From Nephrocerus scutellatus (taxonomy: Eukaryota; Arthropoda; Insecta; Diptera; Pipunculidae): a stretch of 64,000 nt of DNA. The notes under the pieces were generated by a model, which saw nothing but the letters and a program-made list of their open reading frames with translations, did not search any database and was not told the origin of the DNA. The position numbers were made by a program, and so were the translations under genes. The stretch spans positions 106,296,390-106,360,389 of the forward strand of contig OX352761.1 in NCBI GenBank assembly GCA_947095585.1, in the 5' to 3' direction. Positions 12,721 to 24,285 of the stretch are shown piece after piece; position 1 is the first letter of the stretch; each line of letters opens with the position of its first letter.

Positions 12721-13880
12721 CCTCATCATATAGGTCTTCTTCAACTGCTAGTCTAAAACGTTTTACAATATTTTAATATATACTTTATACACCGGTCCCA
12801 TCCTCGATCCACTTTTATTCAATTCTTACAACACATCAATCGAACAAAAGAATTTAATGGCACGGCTCAGTGATGAATGTAGGTGATAATTTTTTGGCCC
12901 AGTCCTAATAGTTAAGTCCTTAAAAAGCAGGCCCCTCATCTTCCTTCTATATATGTGTTACCTTATCAACGGAACAGAACAGAAAAATTTGAATTCTCTT
13001 TCAGAGGGTTTGTGGCAATGTAAAATCTCTCCTTGGCTATATTGCATTGTAAGATCACCGCACCTCCGGTTATAACTTGGCAAATACTGTTGTGCAACAT
13101 TCATATTCGTGTGTACAACGACAAACGTTTCAAAGGTGTAAATTATTTATTATTTTCAAAACACATCATTAATTAGATGAGAAAATCGCAATCAATCTAC
13201 GCTTTTCATGCAAGTAATTAAATTGAAATTAAACATTAAATTGCGCCACTCGGCCTCGTGTCGCGGCATTGCCTCGCAAACACTCACATTATAGGCGACA
13301 GTGTTCAGTGTACATTCCATTTGTAAAATACTCGTACATATGTGCGAATATTAATTTTAAGTTAATGAAACGTTGTATCTTAATTAAAGTTTATATAAGT
13401 ATTGTGCAGCAGCACTGCTTCCATTTCTTGACTAAGGTGTGAAAAAGGTATATATGAGAGCTAAGAAATAGCTATAGATACAGATGCAAACGTTGCGCAT
13501 TTTTGTCGTTAATGATTTCGGCAAATAGAGAAAGAAGTAGACCATAGGTAAGACCGTATTCGTGTAAATGTGACAAGATGGTCTATGTCTATCTGCATTT
13601 TTGCACTCTACCACATGGTGTTAAATAAAAGGATTTGGATTGCACATCTTGAATCACTATTTTCGTTTTATATACATTAGCTTTGTACAATTGGATAAAA
13701 ATTATGTAGTAATTAAAAAAATAAATGCAGGCATCATTCAAATGTCAATATAGGGTTATTTTTTACTTAAGGTCTTATTCCCAATTTAAATAAAACTTAA
13801 GTACGCTTGGGCTTAAAACATTTTTGTTAAAAAGCACATTCGGAAGAAAAGATAATTCAGCACAAAAGTTTGGTTAGTAC
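12721..13880. other. No gene recognised
   Basis: AT-rich DNA. The stretch 13,250-13,310 is locally GC-richer. No coding or RNA feature could be supported. Confidence 0.4.
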
Positions 13881-13881
13881 T

Positions 13882-13935
13882 TTCATCATATCTGGCTCAA
13901 CAACATGCGTTGGGTCTTGCCTCCCGTAAAAAATA
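13882..13935 (-). repeat. RTE-like LINE 3' terminus (fragment)
   Basis: The reverse complement matches the last 50 or so bases of the RTE-like element at 31,493-31,945, from the GGGAGGC word to the SCC-AATATGATGA tail. It appears here as TCATCATATCTGGCTCAAC on the plus strand. Confidence 0.55.
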
Positions 13936-14139
13936 TCTGCACCAGCGGCATCTTCAAGCTTTAAGGTGTTTTAAGTGTTCATAATTTTGTTTTATTTTTT
14001 TAAATTTGCGCACGCGTTCAAATGGGTTCTTAAAAGGGGTAGCTTTTTAAAGCTCGGCTATATTCTTGGCACAGCGAGGGCGTTAAGGAAAAGGAAGAGA
14101 AAAGAGGAGATGTCTATGAGCTTGTACTTTGAATGCATG

Positions 14140-14820
14140 GGGATCATAGCGATGTGGGAAGACAGAGCTTGGCAGAGCATTCTACATATGTATGTATTGT
14201 ACGGCTGAATAACGAATCCCTGAACTTAACTGTACGTCTGATGATTGGCTTTAGATTAAACTGATGATCATTTAGAGCGCCACGAATATTGCGGTACAAT
14301 TCAAGGAGAGGTGGCATGCAACTGGATATTTGTCTTGAGCCCCGCTGATGGAAGAAGCGATAAAACAGTAACAAACAGTAAACGTTCCTGTGGTTTTCAA
14401 GAGAATCTATTGATTTCGCTATGTTTACGCCAGCCTTTAGTTTTAACGCAAGTTTTCGTATTCTATCTAGTTGATGCAAGGTTGTTTAAGGTGCACCATA
14501 CCAAATATGACAATTATACTTAAGTTTAGGGCAAATGAAAGCCTTGTAGATAGTAGCCAGTTCAGATGGAGTGAAATATTACTTGAACCAGGTTAGAAGA
14601 CCTAAACATTGCGCTGCATTTTTGGCGACGGTGAATATGTGGCCACTCCAACGAAGGTTGTCATTTACGCACATAACGAGAATTGTAAGTTTTTCGGTTT
14701 CCTCAATGCAAATGCCATTCATGGATAATTGCATTGAATTTAAGATTCGCTTAGACGACTTATTATGTTGTCCAGGTCAGAATTTAACGTGCTAAACTTA
14801 CGTAGTTGTTTGAGGAAACT
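14140..14820 (-). mobile_element. Family A LINE, C-terminal fragment
   Basis: The minus-strand frame 14,479-14,144 reads MHQLDRIRKLALKL, then DSLENHRNV and LLLFYRFFHQ. It aligns with the tail of the copy at 10.83-12.5 kb, and the nucleotide word GGAGAGGTGGCATG occurs in both. The segment up to about 14,820 continues the match in another frame, so there is at least one frameshift. No polymerase core is left. Confidence 0.75.
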
Positions 14821-14849
14821 ATATCGGTTTTGTTCGTGATCTCATCGGA

Positions 14850-16050
14850 TGGAAACGTACTGCCTCCATTGGTAATTTTCCCCTTCAAAAGATGTTGTTG
14901 CAAGTGTTCCTCCGGAATCCCTAAATAGGGAGATCCGACTCAGGGTGGATGGAGAGCTTTTTTGAATAATGTCGCTAACGGAACGAACAACTGGTTAAAT
15001 GAAAATATTATTCAAAAACCAGTGATATTTTTCATTGACGGTCACAAATCACATTTGAAAAAATTGTTTAGTGAATTTTGCGGCAACAATGGGATCATAT
15101 TATAATCTCTTCCACCCAACACCAAACACATCCTACAACCTACTGACGTTGTGCTTTTTAAACCTTTAAAGAACGATTGGAAGAAAAAAGTCAGAAGTTA
15201 GCAAAGAAGCAACATTGGTGTATCTTTGACCAAAATCCATTTTTGTCCATTTCCAAAAAAAAAACATTTTAGTAAAGAAAATATGTTCGTGGTTGTAAAA
15301 AACTCGCTTAGAAAATGTGGACTATACCCAACAACTATTCAACGTGCGTAAAAAATAGACTTGAGGAAGTAATTTCGAATGTTACTGACTCTAAAACAGA
15401 TGACTTATGTTCGCAATAGTTTGATAATCGAAAGAATATAAATGAAAAAAGGTATCTCGAAGCAGTTCCAGTTGCTCAGGAGCTTATAAATAAATTCCAT
15501 CAACAATGAATCGAAACTGATAAAGTTATTGCAATATTAGAAACAGCAGCAGATAATTGCAAGGGTAATAATTCCAACGCTTTTAACTCCGAGGTAGATG
15601 AAAATGTATGTAACTATGATCTTAAAATGATATGAGACTTTAAAAAATCTTGAAATTGATTCTGGAATCCTATACGAACTTAATGAAAACGGTATCCTAG
15701 AACCGAGTCTAATCCAGCAAGATTTTTTTGAAGTTGAGGAAAGTTCAAACAAATGATGACATATGACGATAACTCCTTGATGATGACATATGACGATATC
15801 TCCTTCGATTTCAATGCTAAATGAATGTTAAAGAACATCTTTTTTACCCGGAACCTTGGAAAACGACTTATTCGAACGGAAGATCGTCTTTCAAGTGCAG
15901 CATCCTCGCAGGCATTTAGAAACATTTTAAACCACAAGGCTGAAAAGAAACGGCTTCAAATGGAAGATAAAGAAGATTATACTTATATTAGTATATTGGC
16001 CAACTGTAATTTTACATAATTTATATATAGTAAAGCCTAAGCTTCAACGG
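14850..16050 (+). mobile_element. Pogo/Tigger-like DDE transposase pseudogene
   Basis: The block PVIFFIDGHKSHLKKLF lies at 15,019-15,069, with its second catalytic Asp codon at 15,037-15,039. After one in-frame stop comes PPNTKHILQPTDVVLFKPLK, with the third acidic residue, Asp, at 15,145-15,147, 36 codons later. This DGH-SH and LPPNT-H-LQPLD pair is the signature of DDE_1 domain transposases (pogo, Tigger and jerky-type). A downstream frame at 15,825-16,019 (RTEDRLSSAASSQAFRNIL) is compatible with a C-terminal region but is less certain. The N-terminal DNA-binding part and first Asp were not found. Stops and frameshifts show an inactive copy. Confidence 0.7.
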
Positions 16051-16060
16051 CTAGAAAGGA

Positions 16061-17280
16061 GGAATTCTAAGCTTTCCAAAAACAAACAAATAAAATAGTT
16101 GCAAAGGGAAATGTGTCGATGAGTTCATAAGCGATGTTGAAGATGTTGCTTCTAAAAACGTTGGTGCGACGGGGATGGTTCCACTTAAAATATACGAGCT
16201 TGAAGGATCTTACCTACAATGAGGCTGAAGGACTAGCGTTCACATGCAATGTGTGCTTCAAACCTTGATTTAAATCTTATACGTTTCATTTTTGTTTTAC
16301 GTTTTGAATCCTTTGTTCCTTAACTTTAATTACCTTGGTGACAAAATATCAATGACTGAACTTTTTAGTTTATTAGTTATTTATTTTATTTGTTTATATA
16401 GCTTTTTTAAGGTAAATAGGTTACCAAATATCTTTTTGTTGATTTTTTTTAAGATAACTATTTATTTTCTGTTGCTTTATTGTATTTCCTTTTTTTAACT
16501 GGATTTTTAAGATATTTCCACTCATGTGAGATAACATCTAAAATAAAATAATTTTAAAGTATAGATGTAAACTATATCTACCTTATTTTAGATAAATAAA
16601 CAATTAAAAGGAACTTGAAACTAATCGTGTGGTCGAATACTGGTGCTAACATGGTCTACTAATCAAATTTGGTGGTCGAGTACTAGCGATTATGCAATGA
16701 TTAAATAAAAAGGTTTTTTTTAAATGCAAACGTAGTAAATTTACAAAATATATGATAAAATCCATTTTTAAAATTTACTTTAGTTACCAAAAAACTGTTG
16801 ACATTTTCAAATGAATTATTGTGTCATGAGATAAATAACTTTAAATAATTAACTGGTTGACTCTTAGTGCCTTTACCCTATATGTTAGTGATCAAAATAT
16901 TGTATTATATGTATTTTTTGGATGTAATAAACAAATGATTTACAAAAAGGAAAAATATTATATTACATTACATTAACAGCGTTTTGGTATCCCATCGATC
17001 TCGATCTCGACGAAAGCCGTTCTCAGGTTTGAAATGAGACTGTAGAAAAGGGACACCAAACCTTCACCGTACCCAGCAAAGCGAAAGCGCTATATATTGT
17101 ATTACAAGGATTTTTTAAATGAAATAAACAAATGAATTAAGAAAAGAAAAAATATAATATTATATCAAATAGGATTAGTTGCACAACAGACTAGGCATTT
17201 TATATTGGCTTACATAGCATTTCGATAATATTAAAGTTAAATTATAGAGTACGAAAAGATTTGTTTTGAGTTCTAAGTTA
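16061..17280. other. AT-rich DNA with a diverged direct repeat
   Basis: A 65-70 bp segment at about 16,908-16,972 recurs in diverged form at about 17,097-17,165. Both share AATAAACAAATGA followed by an A-rich AAAAATAT segment. Between them is GC-richer sequence with GATCTCGATCTCGA at about 17,000. No coding frame is supported. Confidence 0.5.
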
Positions 17281-17289
17281 GAATTCGAT

Positions 17290-17830
17290 TTTTATAAAAA
17301 TTTTATGGGTGCCACCGACCCCCAGGCCCGATCACTACTAAATATTTACAAAAAGATGTTGTCCATTGGAGATACACAGGCGTATCAAATTTGAAGTAAA
17401 TCGGGTACTTTTTTTACAAAATTTGTATGGGTGCCCCCGGACCCAAAAATGCGTATAAAATTTTAATAAAATGGGGTACTTTTTTAGAAAATTTGTATGG
17501 GTGCACCCGGACCTCAGTGCCCGATCAATTCCAAATTTTTACGAAAAGTGTTGTCCATCGGAGATACACATGAGTATAAAATTTTAAGAAAATCGGTTAC
17601 ATTTTGTAAAATATTTGTATGGAAGCCCCCCAACCCCTGGGTTCGAGGGGCCCCAAATTGTAACAGAAAGTGTTGTCATTAAAGATACACATGTGTGCAA
17701 AGTTTCAATAAAATCGGGCTCTAGGAAGTGGGTTAAAAATTGATCACATTATTTGGTGTGCCAGTCCGTCAGCCAGCCAGCTACGGGCACGCGAAGTTTA
17801 TATAGAGAATTTAGTAAAATCAATCGTTTA
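17290..17830 (+). repeat. Unnamed dispersed repeat, family R, copy 2 (internally repetitive)
   Basis: The stretch consists of about four diverged tandem units of 90-130 bp. Each has TTTGTATGG(G/A)(T/A)GC, a C-rich CCCC-GACC word, a TTTACAAAAAG or similar run, GATACACA(G/T), then AAAATCGG. Its right end (AGCCAGCCAGCTACGGGCACGCGAAGT, given here only as a landmark ending near 17,800) matches the reverse complement of 6,643-6,700. No protein is conserved. It may be the noncoding end of a larger TE. Confidence 0.65.
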
Positions 17831-18779
17831 ATTATGGTAAATTTAAGTTTTCAATGAAAACTGGGTATTTAAAAATACGAATTTATAAATTATTTTTCCA
17901 TTTTTGGCTATACCCTAATTTGTCTTTCCCGAACCTGTTTTACGTTAATAAATCTATAGTTTGAAGTTAATATCTAAAATGAATGTGACTTAACTTATTT
18001 AACCTCGCCAAACAGATTAATATTTTTACCTTTTAGTAAAAATGTATGCAAACTAACTAACTAATTGTTGAAGAAATGGCATTCGTTAATATTAGCATTT
18101 AAAACTTTAATCCAAAAAAGGAATTTGTCAAATTAGCCTAACTAACATTTATATCCAAGAAGTTATGAAAAAAATTTATTCTTCCGACAGGTTTCTAGCA
18201 CCACTAACCTAAAGAAATTACTAAATTACGTCACAGACACACTCTTTGCCTCGAAAACAACAACATTTCGACAATGGTGAAAAAAAATTACTCTGGATCA
18301 ACTATATAAAGGTATATTTATATGAGGCTATTTATAGATATTTTGATTTTTCATTATCAGAAAATAAAGATAAAAGATAAATATATGTAGGTATACCGAT
18401 TGAATATATTTTTAACATCCGTATAGGTATTTACCTAGATGAACCTATCTATACACCAAAACAAAAATGAAACTCTCAGTGCAAAAGATAAAAGATCCCT
18501 CCTCCCCTCTCTGCAGTATTTGCATTTATTGCATAATTCTCAAAAATTACCAATATTGCATTTATATTCGCCCTAAAATAGAAATGACTTAAATGATGTG
18601 TCACCGCTATCTGCAAACAATCAGTCAACTATCCTTCTAAGAAATAAACCTAACAAAACACGCAAATTATTATTATTATAAAATAATAGAAATAATAATG
18701 TTTGGTAATTTAACGCAATGATACGCGCGCCTATTGAATAACAATAAAAGAACAATAACTCGAACTCCTATTCAACGAG
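17831..18779. other. No gene recognised
   Basis: AT-rich, low-complexity in places. No supported feature. Confidence 0.4.
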
Positions 18780-19153
18780 TTTGAAAATGGGCCGTTCTCA
18801 CTCGCCGCTTCCAAACAAAAGCAATAAATTTCAATGATCAACCTGCATGCTGTCTCTCGCTTTGTCCCAAGCGCAATGTAATGTTGCTGTCCATTTTCTG
18901 CACCCTCAAAGCAAAGGGAAACAAAAGACCTCTCAAATAGGCGGAGTCAGTGTATGCGCGAAGCCTATGGCTATATTCGAAAGCGACTTTCTTTCTCTCT
19001 TTTGCTCGCACAGGCGCATTAGTTGTTGATTTACTGTTCACCGATTTTGCTGTTACCAGTCGCAAGGTAGAGAGCAGACGATTCATATTTATTTCGAAAG
19101 CTGCGAGAGAACTACAGACGACCATCGATTGTTCGAATTATATAATATACTTC
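18780..19153 (+). promoter_or_regulatory. GAGA-rich block upstream of the candidate Scr start site
   Basis: The block is unique-looking. It contains GAGA-factor type words on both strands: CTCTC near 18,854 and 18,993-18,997, and GAGAG near 19,071 and 19,107. Many developmental promoters in flies carry such words upstream of an Inr/DPE core. Assignment to Scr is by position only: same strand, no other gene in between. Confidence 0.35.
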
Positions 19154-19188
19154 AGTTTGGAAGTTAATTCAACGACAGTTCGTTACTG
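19148..19188 (+). promoter_or_regulatory. Candidate Inr + DPE core promoter
   Basis: TTCAGTTTG at 19,152-19,160 contains an exact match to the fly initiator TCA(G/T)T(T/C), with A+1 at 19,154. At +28 to +32 (19,181-19,185) lies CGTTA, matching the DPE consensus (A/G)G(A/T)(C/T)(G/A/C) at four of five positions. The TATATAAT at about 19,139-19,146 is too close to +1 to act as a TATA box. Most Drosophila Hox promoters are TATA-less and DPE-dependent, which fits. Short motifs occur by chance, so this is only a candidate. Confidence 0.3.
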
Positions 19189-21152
19189 TGTTCTGCTCTA
19201 TCACGTTCTTTTAAAGTTCGAAATTTATTCGGTTTTGTTCGGATCGGAATTTCGATGGCCGCGCGACGGAAATTTGTATAGTGTCGTATTAAAAAATTGT
19301 GAATTTGTGAACAAAAATTATAAAAATTCAATTAAAATTTCAAAATTGGGAAAAAAAATAATAGGATTGGAGTTGGATTATTTGCTGGTTGCTTGAAAAC
19401 AAAAACGTTATCAGAACGAAGATTTACGCTACCCGGCTCGAGATCGAATACTCGCAGGCATTATTTTCGAACAAAAGAATATTCAATTCATGACATTGTC
19501 ATGTGTGTAACGAACCTATATATATAGTGCAGTATGATGGCAAAGTGTTAGTATGTGATCAAGTTGATTTGATGAACGCACACACATAGCAGCCTTTATT
19601 CATATCTTCACTGTGTACAGTGTGTATGTGTGCTCTGCTTTTTATTATCAAAATCACAATAAGAATAAAGATACTTTCGAATTTCGAAAAACCAAACGGA
19701 ATGATCTATGGCGCTGAGTAAAAAAAGGAAAACCTCGAAAAAATTAATCCCATAAAATAGAGCGAATAAAAAATTCACATAGAGAGAGAAGAGCGAATTT
19801 GAACACAGTGTAACGTACTAGATAGATGTATACTCATAGATAATAGATACATTCTTGCAGTGTATTAACGTCGCGGTGTTTTTTTTTTCTGTTGCCTCAT
19901 GTGAGAATTACTTTGCCATCATCCTCATCGTCATCGGAGTTGAGTGCTCCTCAACCGGTCTTCGATCATTCGATTCGTTCGCTTGGAGTGCGAAAGAGTG
20001 AACAGCGCGTACGTGCACCCATCCATCCATCCATTCATTCCAAGGCACTCTCTTGGTCTTTGTCTTGTATCTAGATATATTTGGCGTTCCTATTCGTTTG
20101 AGTACACCACACAGCTGAAGTGTATCTTTTTTATTAATGCTCAGATATTTTTGATTTGAATTATGCCCAGATAGTCAAACTGAAACGTTGGCGCTTCGAG
20201 CACGTATTCGCGGAAAACTACCTTAACTACTCGTATACATTACATGAGAATCGTTTTATTTATATATATATATATTCGTTGTTATTACGCTGTCGTCTGG
20301 TGCTGTTTGCCGCCGCCGATGTTTATGATGTGGCGATGATTGTCCATCAGCAATAACGACGACGACTACCACGGATAACGGTGACGGTGACCACAAACGT
20401 TGTTCTAACATCGTCGATCGGAATCGCATCATCGTCATAAGCGACTGACAAAGTGATTTCAGTTATTTATTACATTTTGGCACTTGTCGTCCAATCGGAT
20501 AGCGATAATCGGTGCTAACAAGTGCAATATTATATTTCGGATTGTGTGACATAAGTTAACGGACTTTTTCGGAAAGCCATCGATGTGTAAATTTCTCAAT
20601 CAGTCAGAGTTGCATAATTTTAACAGCTAACCAATTTTTCAGTGATACCCCATGAATCATAGACAACTTATGCGGTCTACCCTGTAAACAGTATCTATCG
20701 CGAAGAATCTAATACGTTAGTTACGAAATCCAAACAATAATTGTTCGCAAAATCGGAAATACTACTCACAAAACGGACAAATATACGAACTGGACTCTCT
20801 GTAATAACCTTCGGGAACATTATCACATTTCGCAAAAATTGTATTTATACATTGTGCGTGTTCTTGCGACGGATCAGTCAACGATCTCTCTCTCGATAAT
20901 CATTGTTGTCATTAACTTAAGATTTATGTGATTCCCGAAGTCCATTGTTGGTATTTTTTTTGTTAAACACAGTTACCGCTCAATAGATAGTGCTGCGGCA
21001 CAACCTGTGTTAGAGACAACAAGCAGTTGTCTTGTTTTCCGGTTGATTTATTATACGACAACATACGCGCTCGAATCGTTGATAGCATGCCCACAGTGCA
21101 ATGTGTGCGTTGTGATCGTTTTGTGTAATCAGAAAAGAAAGGAAGAAAGAAA
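19154..21152 (+). other. Scr: Candidate 5' noncoding exon of Scr (end unresolved)
   Basis: From 19.15 to about 21.2 kb the DNA is unique-looking, free of TE motifs and intermediate in base composition. It is rich in short homopolymers, as fly 5' leaders often are. Drosophila Scr has a noncoding first exon upstream of the coding exon, and the coding exon here starts with a clear splice acceptor, so an upstream exon must exist. The donor was not resolved: AAA|GTAAAG at 21,152/21,153 and ACG|GTAATA at 21,368/21,369 are two possibilities. The true exon may be much shorter or elsewhere. The 148-codon frame at 18,950-19,396 spans the start site and is not supported as protein. Confidence 0.25.
20264..20275. 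repeat. (TA)n microsatellite
   Basis: Short TA run within the candidate leader region. Confidence 0.6.
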
Positions 21153-21372
21153 GTAAAGTGCACAAGTGCATGTTGTTAATTTGGGACTACTGAGCAAAGA
21201 CATTTAAAATCGGGTCAGAGTTTAAAAAAAATAATAGAATTCTGTATTAAAACTTTTGGTTACATAAATTATATTATTAATCGAACGAGGCGTCGTAATT
21301 TCTTAGCAAGCTTGGATTTTTGGTTTATTCAACAGCAGTGGCAGTGTCATAACAGCCGATGATAAACGGTAA

Positions 21373-22260
21373 TATAGAGTAATAATTATTATAATAAATT
21401 TAAATTTAAGGAAGTATTAATAATTGCTAACCTAATAAGCGAAAAGTTTTTGTTTTTTGTTCTCCGTTTCTGTCCCTGCACTCATCTTGCACTGTACACA
21501 GCTCATCTGATTGCAGCAGGTTGCCTACTTTATTGCAACAGTTCTTGTAAAAAGATTTGGAAATCTTTTCTAACAATTTATTTCCATATTATCCATATTT
21601 CAACAACTATATTCTTTCTAGCAGGAGGTAGAAACCGCAATGCAATGAATTCGTATGTAACTTATACATTCCCATATTAGATCTTTATGTAACTTTTTAT
21701 GTTAACCCATGTAACCTTTTATATACATAACTTTCTATTAAGATTTTGGAAACAAATCGATTTATTGGCAATCTTTTATTTATCTATTATGGAAGTCTTT
21801 AAAGTTACCATCGAGTTTGGAGTTTATTTTGCAAAGCATTTTGTTAAAATTGGAGGCAATCTAAAGCCAATTCGTTTTTGTGTTCCTTTACACCTGCTAA
21901 GCTAACATATTTTTATTCTGTCTTATTCTTGTAGGTCAGAATGATCGTTTACAATTTTTTTTTTTAATTAACTTTTTTAACAGGAATATCTATATGCTAT
22001 ACTGAATAAATTGCGATAGCACGAACCAGACATTTAATATCAAAAAGAAAATTAGTGTTCGGTAGAAGACTAAATGTACTTCCTATAATTTGTTCTTATT
22101 TAGAAGAACTTTCGGCTTTAAATATTTTTCAATCCTGACTAAAATAGCATTCAATTAACGCCTTTGTCATCCAGATTGAGTCACTGAGTAGAAGTTTCTA
22201 TAGAAATTGAACAAAATAATGCCAATAAGCCCCTAGACAGTTGTTTATTTATTTGTTTTT
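21373..22260. other. AT-rich, presumed intron 1 of Scr
   Basis: No supported gene. Three small open frames (21,450-21,905) lack domains and overlap in composition with ordinary intron. Confidence 0.35.
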
Positions 22261-22264
22261 TAGT

Positions 22265-22333
22265 TTCCAGGAAAGTTCACTAGAAACGTTCAAAGATGTT
22301 AGGTTTGAAAGTTTCTAGTGAACTTTCCTGGAA
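22265..22333. repeat. Perfect 23-bp inverted repeat at a LINE junction
   Basis: The 23 bases at 22,265-22,287 are the exact reverse complement of 22,311-22,333, with a 23-bp spacer. The right arm lies inside the LINE fragment that starts here. The left arm is therefore a short inverted copy of the element's own sequence at its 5' junction, as produced by 5' inversion (twin priming). Confidence 0.85.
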
Positions 22334-22765
22334 GGAACATATTTATGAAATCTCAAAAAGAGCGACCCAATGCTTGGGCTTTATAAGACGTTGTAACTTT
22401 TACTTCAGCCCCTCTGAAGTATTAAGATTATATAAATCTTATGTTAGACCAACTTTAGAATTTAATTCATTTTTTTGGGGTGGAGCTCCAAGATCTCATT
22501 TGGTTCATCTTGATGGAATTCAAAATAGAGTTATCCGTTTGATAAATGATGTAACCATTACTTCAGCTCTTGATTCATTGGATCATAGACGTAATGTTGG
22601 AGCTTTATCTGTTTTCTACAAATTTTACAACGGTAGATGTTCTTCAAAAACCCGTTCTCTATTCCCAGGTCCTTTTGTCAGCAACGTTAACACTCGTTTG
22701 AGGTCTAATCAACATAGATTTGCCTTAAAACCGTTCTCATGTAGAACCCAACACTTCAACTAGCT
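22290..22765 (+). mobile_element. CR1/jockey-type LINE, C-terminal fragment (relatively well preserved)
   Basis: One uninterrupted frame of 155 codons (22,296-22,763) carries the tail that follows the reverse transcriptase. LGLKVSSELSWKEHI is followed by KRATQCLGFIRR, FYFSP, YKSYVRPTLEFNSFFWGGAP, LDGIQNRVIRLI, SLDHRRNVGALSVFYKFYNG and a final basic segment. The superfamily is the same as the family A copies, but the sequence is clearly different. The absence of stops suggests a younger insertion. All polymerase motifs upstream are missing, so this is a 5'-truncated copy. Confidence 0.85.
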
Positions 22766-22899
22766 GTAAAAGTAATACAAAAATAGTGGTACAATTATTT
22801 ACACCAGTACATTTCTGTTGTTTTAACTCCTGGAAGCAAAGAAATGGGAATATTTTAACAATATAAAGAAAACGGTTGTTAAAAGTACCATTACTTAAT

Positions 22900-23900
22900 A
22901 AGTTTTGTTTCGTTCTTTTGCTTTAATAACTTCTGCATCGCATCTGGGCATAGAGTCTATTATACCGTAGAGTTACTTTACTGGAAAGGTACTACAAGCT
23001 GTTATGGATTCCTTTCAAATTTGATCTGCAGTTCTGACAAAGTTTTCGAGAATTTTCGACTTAACAATATGCCAAAGATTTTCAATTACTTAAAGATCAG
23101 GAGGCTATTTTAAAACTTGTTGATCAAAATACCTTTTGATGCTCCGGGCTGTATGTATCGGTGCATTGTATTATTGTAGAATAAACTCACTCCCGATATA
23201 TCTTAATCCTGCCACCAGTGCAACATTATTTAAAATATTAATGTGACTGTTTAATATTATCGGAGCACCTGACAAGTGGTCCAAGAACACTGCTTGATAT
23301 GCAATCCAATATCATGATATCCTTTGGAATGCCTTACGGGTTGCGTGACGGGTTATTTAGCCTTTGTTGTAGCATCGGAGTAATTCGGCCATAGGTACCA
23401 TCCAAAGTGCAAGCTGTTTCATCCGTCCAAAGAATACTCCTTAAAAGCTACGGTGGCTGATTAATGTTGTTCTTAGAAAATTGTGACACTTAAGATGCTT
23501 GTTTTTAGGTGTAATATGCGATTTTTTTTGGACGACGTAGGCGTTAATTTTACATTCTTCAGTCCTTGTCATAGGGTTCTCTCAACGATGCTGTTTTTCC
23601 GATCTTTGTTTGTATTCTTCAGTACATTTCCAATCCTTTCACATTGGTTACATTTGTAAGAACAAACAATTCTAACGTCTTATCTTTCTCGAAGTGACCC
23701 TTTGTCCGCATCTCCCGGTTTTGTTTTTTACACTTTCACATTCTCTTAGCTTTCAAATTTTATTATAAACAGTTTTCCGACTGCAAGTTCCACTGCCAAA
23801 ATACACCCACAACTAGAGCCGCTTTTTTGTCAAGAAAAAGCTCAATCGTTTAAGCCATTGTGTAGAAGATTTAAGAAGCGTCTGAGACAAACTGATCGCA
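22900..23900 (-). mobile_element. Tc1-like transposase pseudogene
   Basis: On the minus strand the order of landmarks fits a Tc1-type DDE transposase. ILWTDET is encoded at about 23,438-23,415, with its first catalytic Asp codon at 23,423-23,421. A degenerate GCISS block lies near 23,300. PPDL-VIENLWHIVKSKIL lies at about 23,110-23,055, with the catalytic Glu codon at 23,084-23,082. A stop replaces a residue within the SPDLNPIENLW signature and frames shift between blocks. The N-terminal helix-turn-helix part should lie near 23,750-23,900. Inactive. Confidence 0.75.
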
Positions 23901-24165
23901 GTCGTTGGCTGCATCATTAACTGTCATTTAATCAACAAAATTTAGAACTTTTATTTTTGTTTGTGTAAATAATTGTGTCACTATTTTTTAATTTCTTTTA
24001 CAGTTAGTTGTTGAACTATGAATAGTTTTTTTTATTTACTGTTTTAAGAAAATTTCGAAGATTAAAAATATGAAATTGATTGATTTGATTGTTGTTATTG
24101 GAAAAGTTCTTTTGGTTAGAGTGGGAGCATTCCTATGTGTAAATAATTTTGCAAATTACTGTATG
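23901..24165. other. No gene recognised
   Basis: AT-rich spacer between the Tc1-like remnant and a SINE fragment. Confidence 0.35.
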
Positions 24166-24171
24166 TACCTC

Positions 24172-24285
24172 TAAATTGTAGGTCCCTTCAATTTATGTGC
24201 AAAAATAAAACACTCACCACACAAATGATCGAAAGAAGCTAGGCCCTGGATCACAACTGTCTATTGCGCCAAATATTATCACTTA
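24172..24285 (+). repeat. SINE, 3' half
   Basis: AAATTGTAGGTCCCTTCAAT and AAGCTAGGCCCTGGATC, then TATTGCGCCAAATATTAT, match the 3' half of the SINE at 35,986-36,270. The tRNA-like head is absent. Confidence 0.75.

Noticed and set aside
19139..19146. TATATAAT as a TATA box for the candidate start at 19,154
   Set aside because: About 10 bases upstream of +1. A functional TATA box should be about 25-30 bases upstream.
18950..19396. 148-codon open frame
   Set aside because: It spans the candidate promoter, has no domain or codon pattern, and overlaps other open frames.
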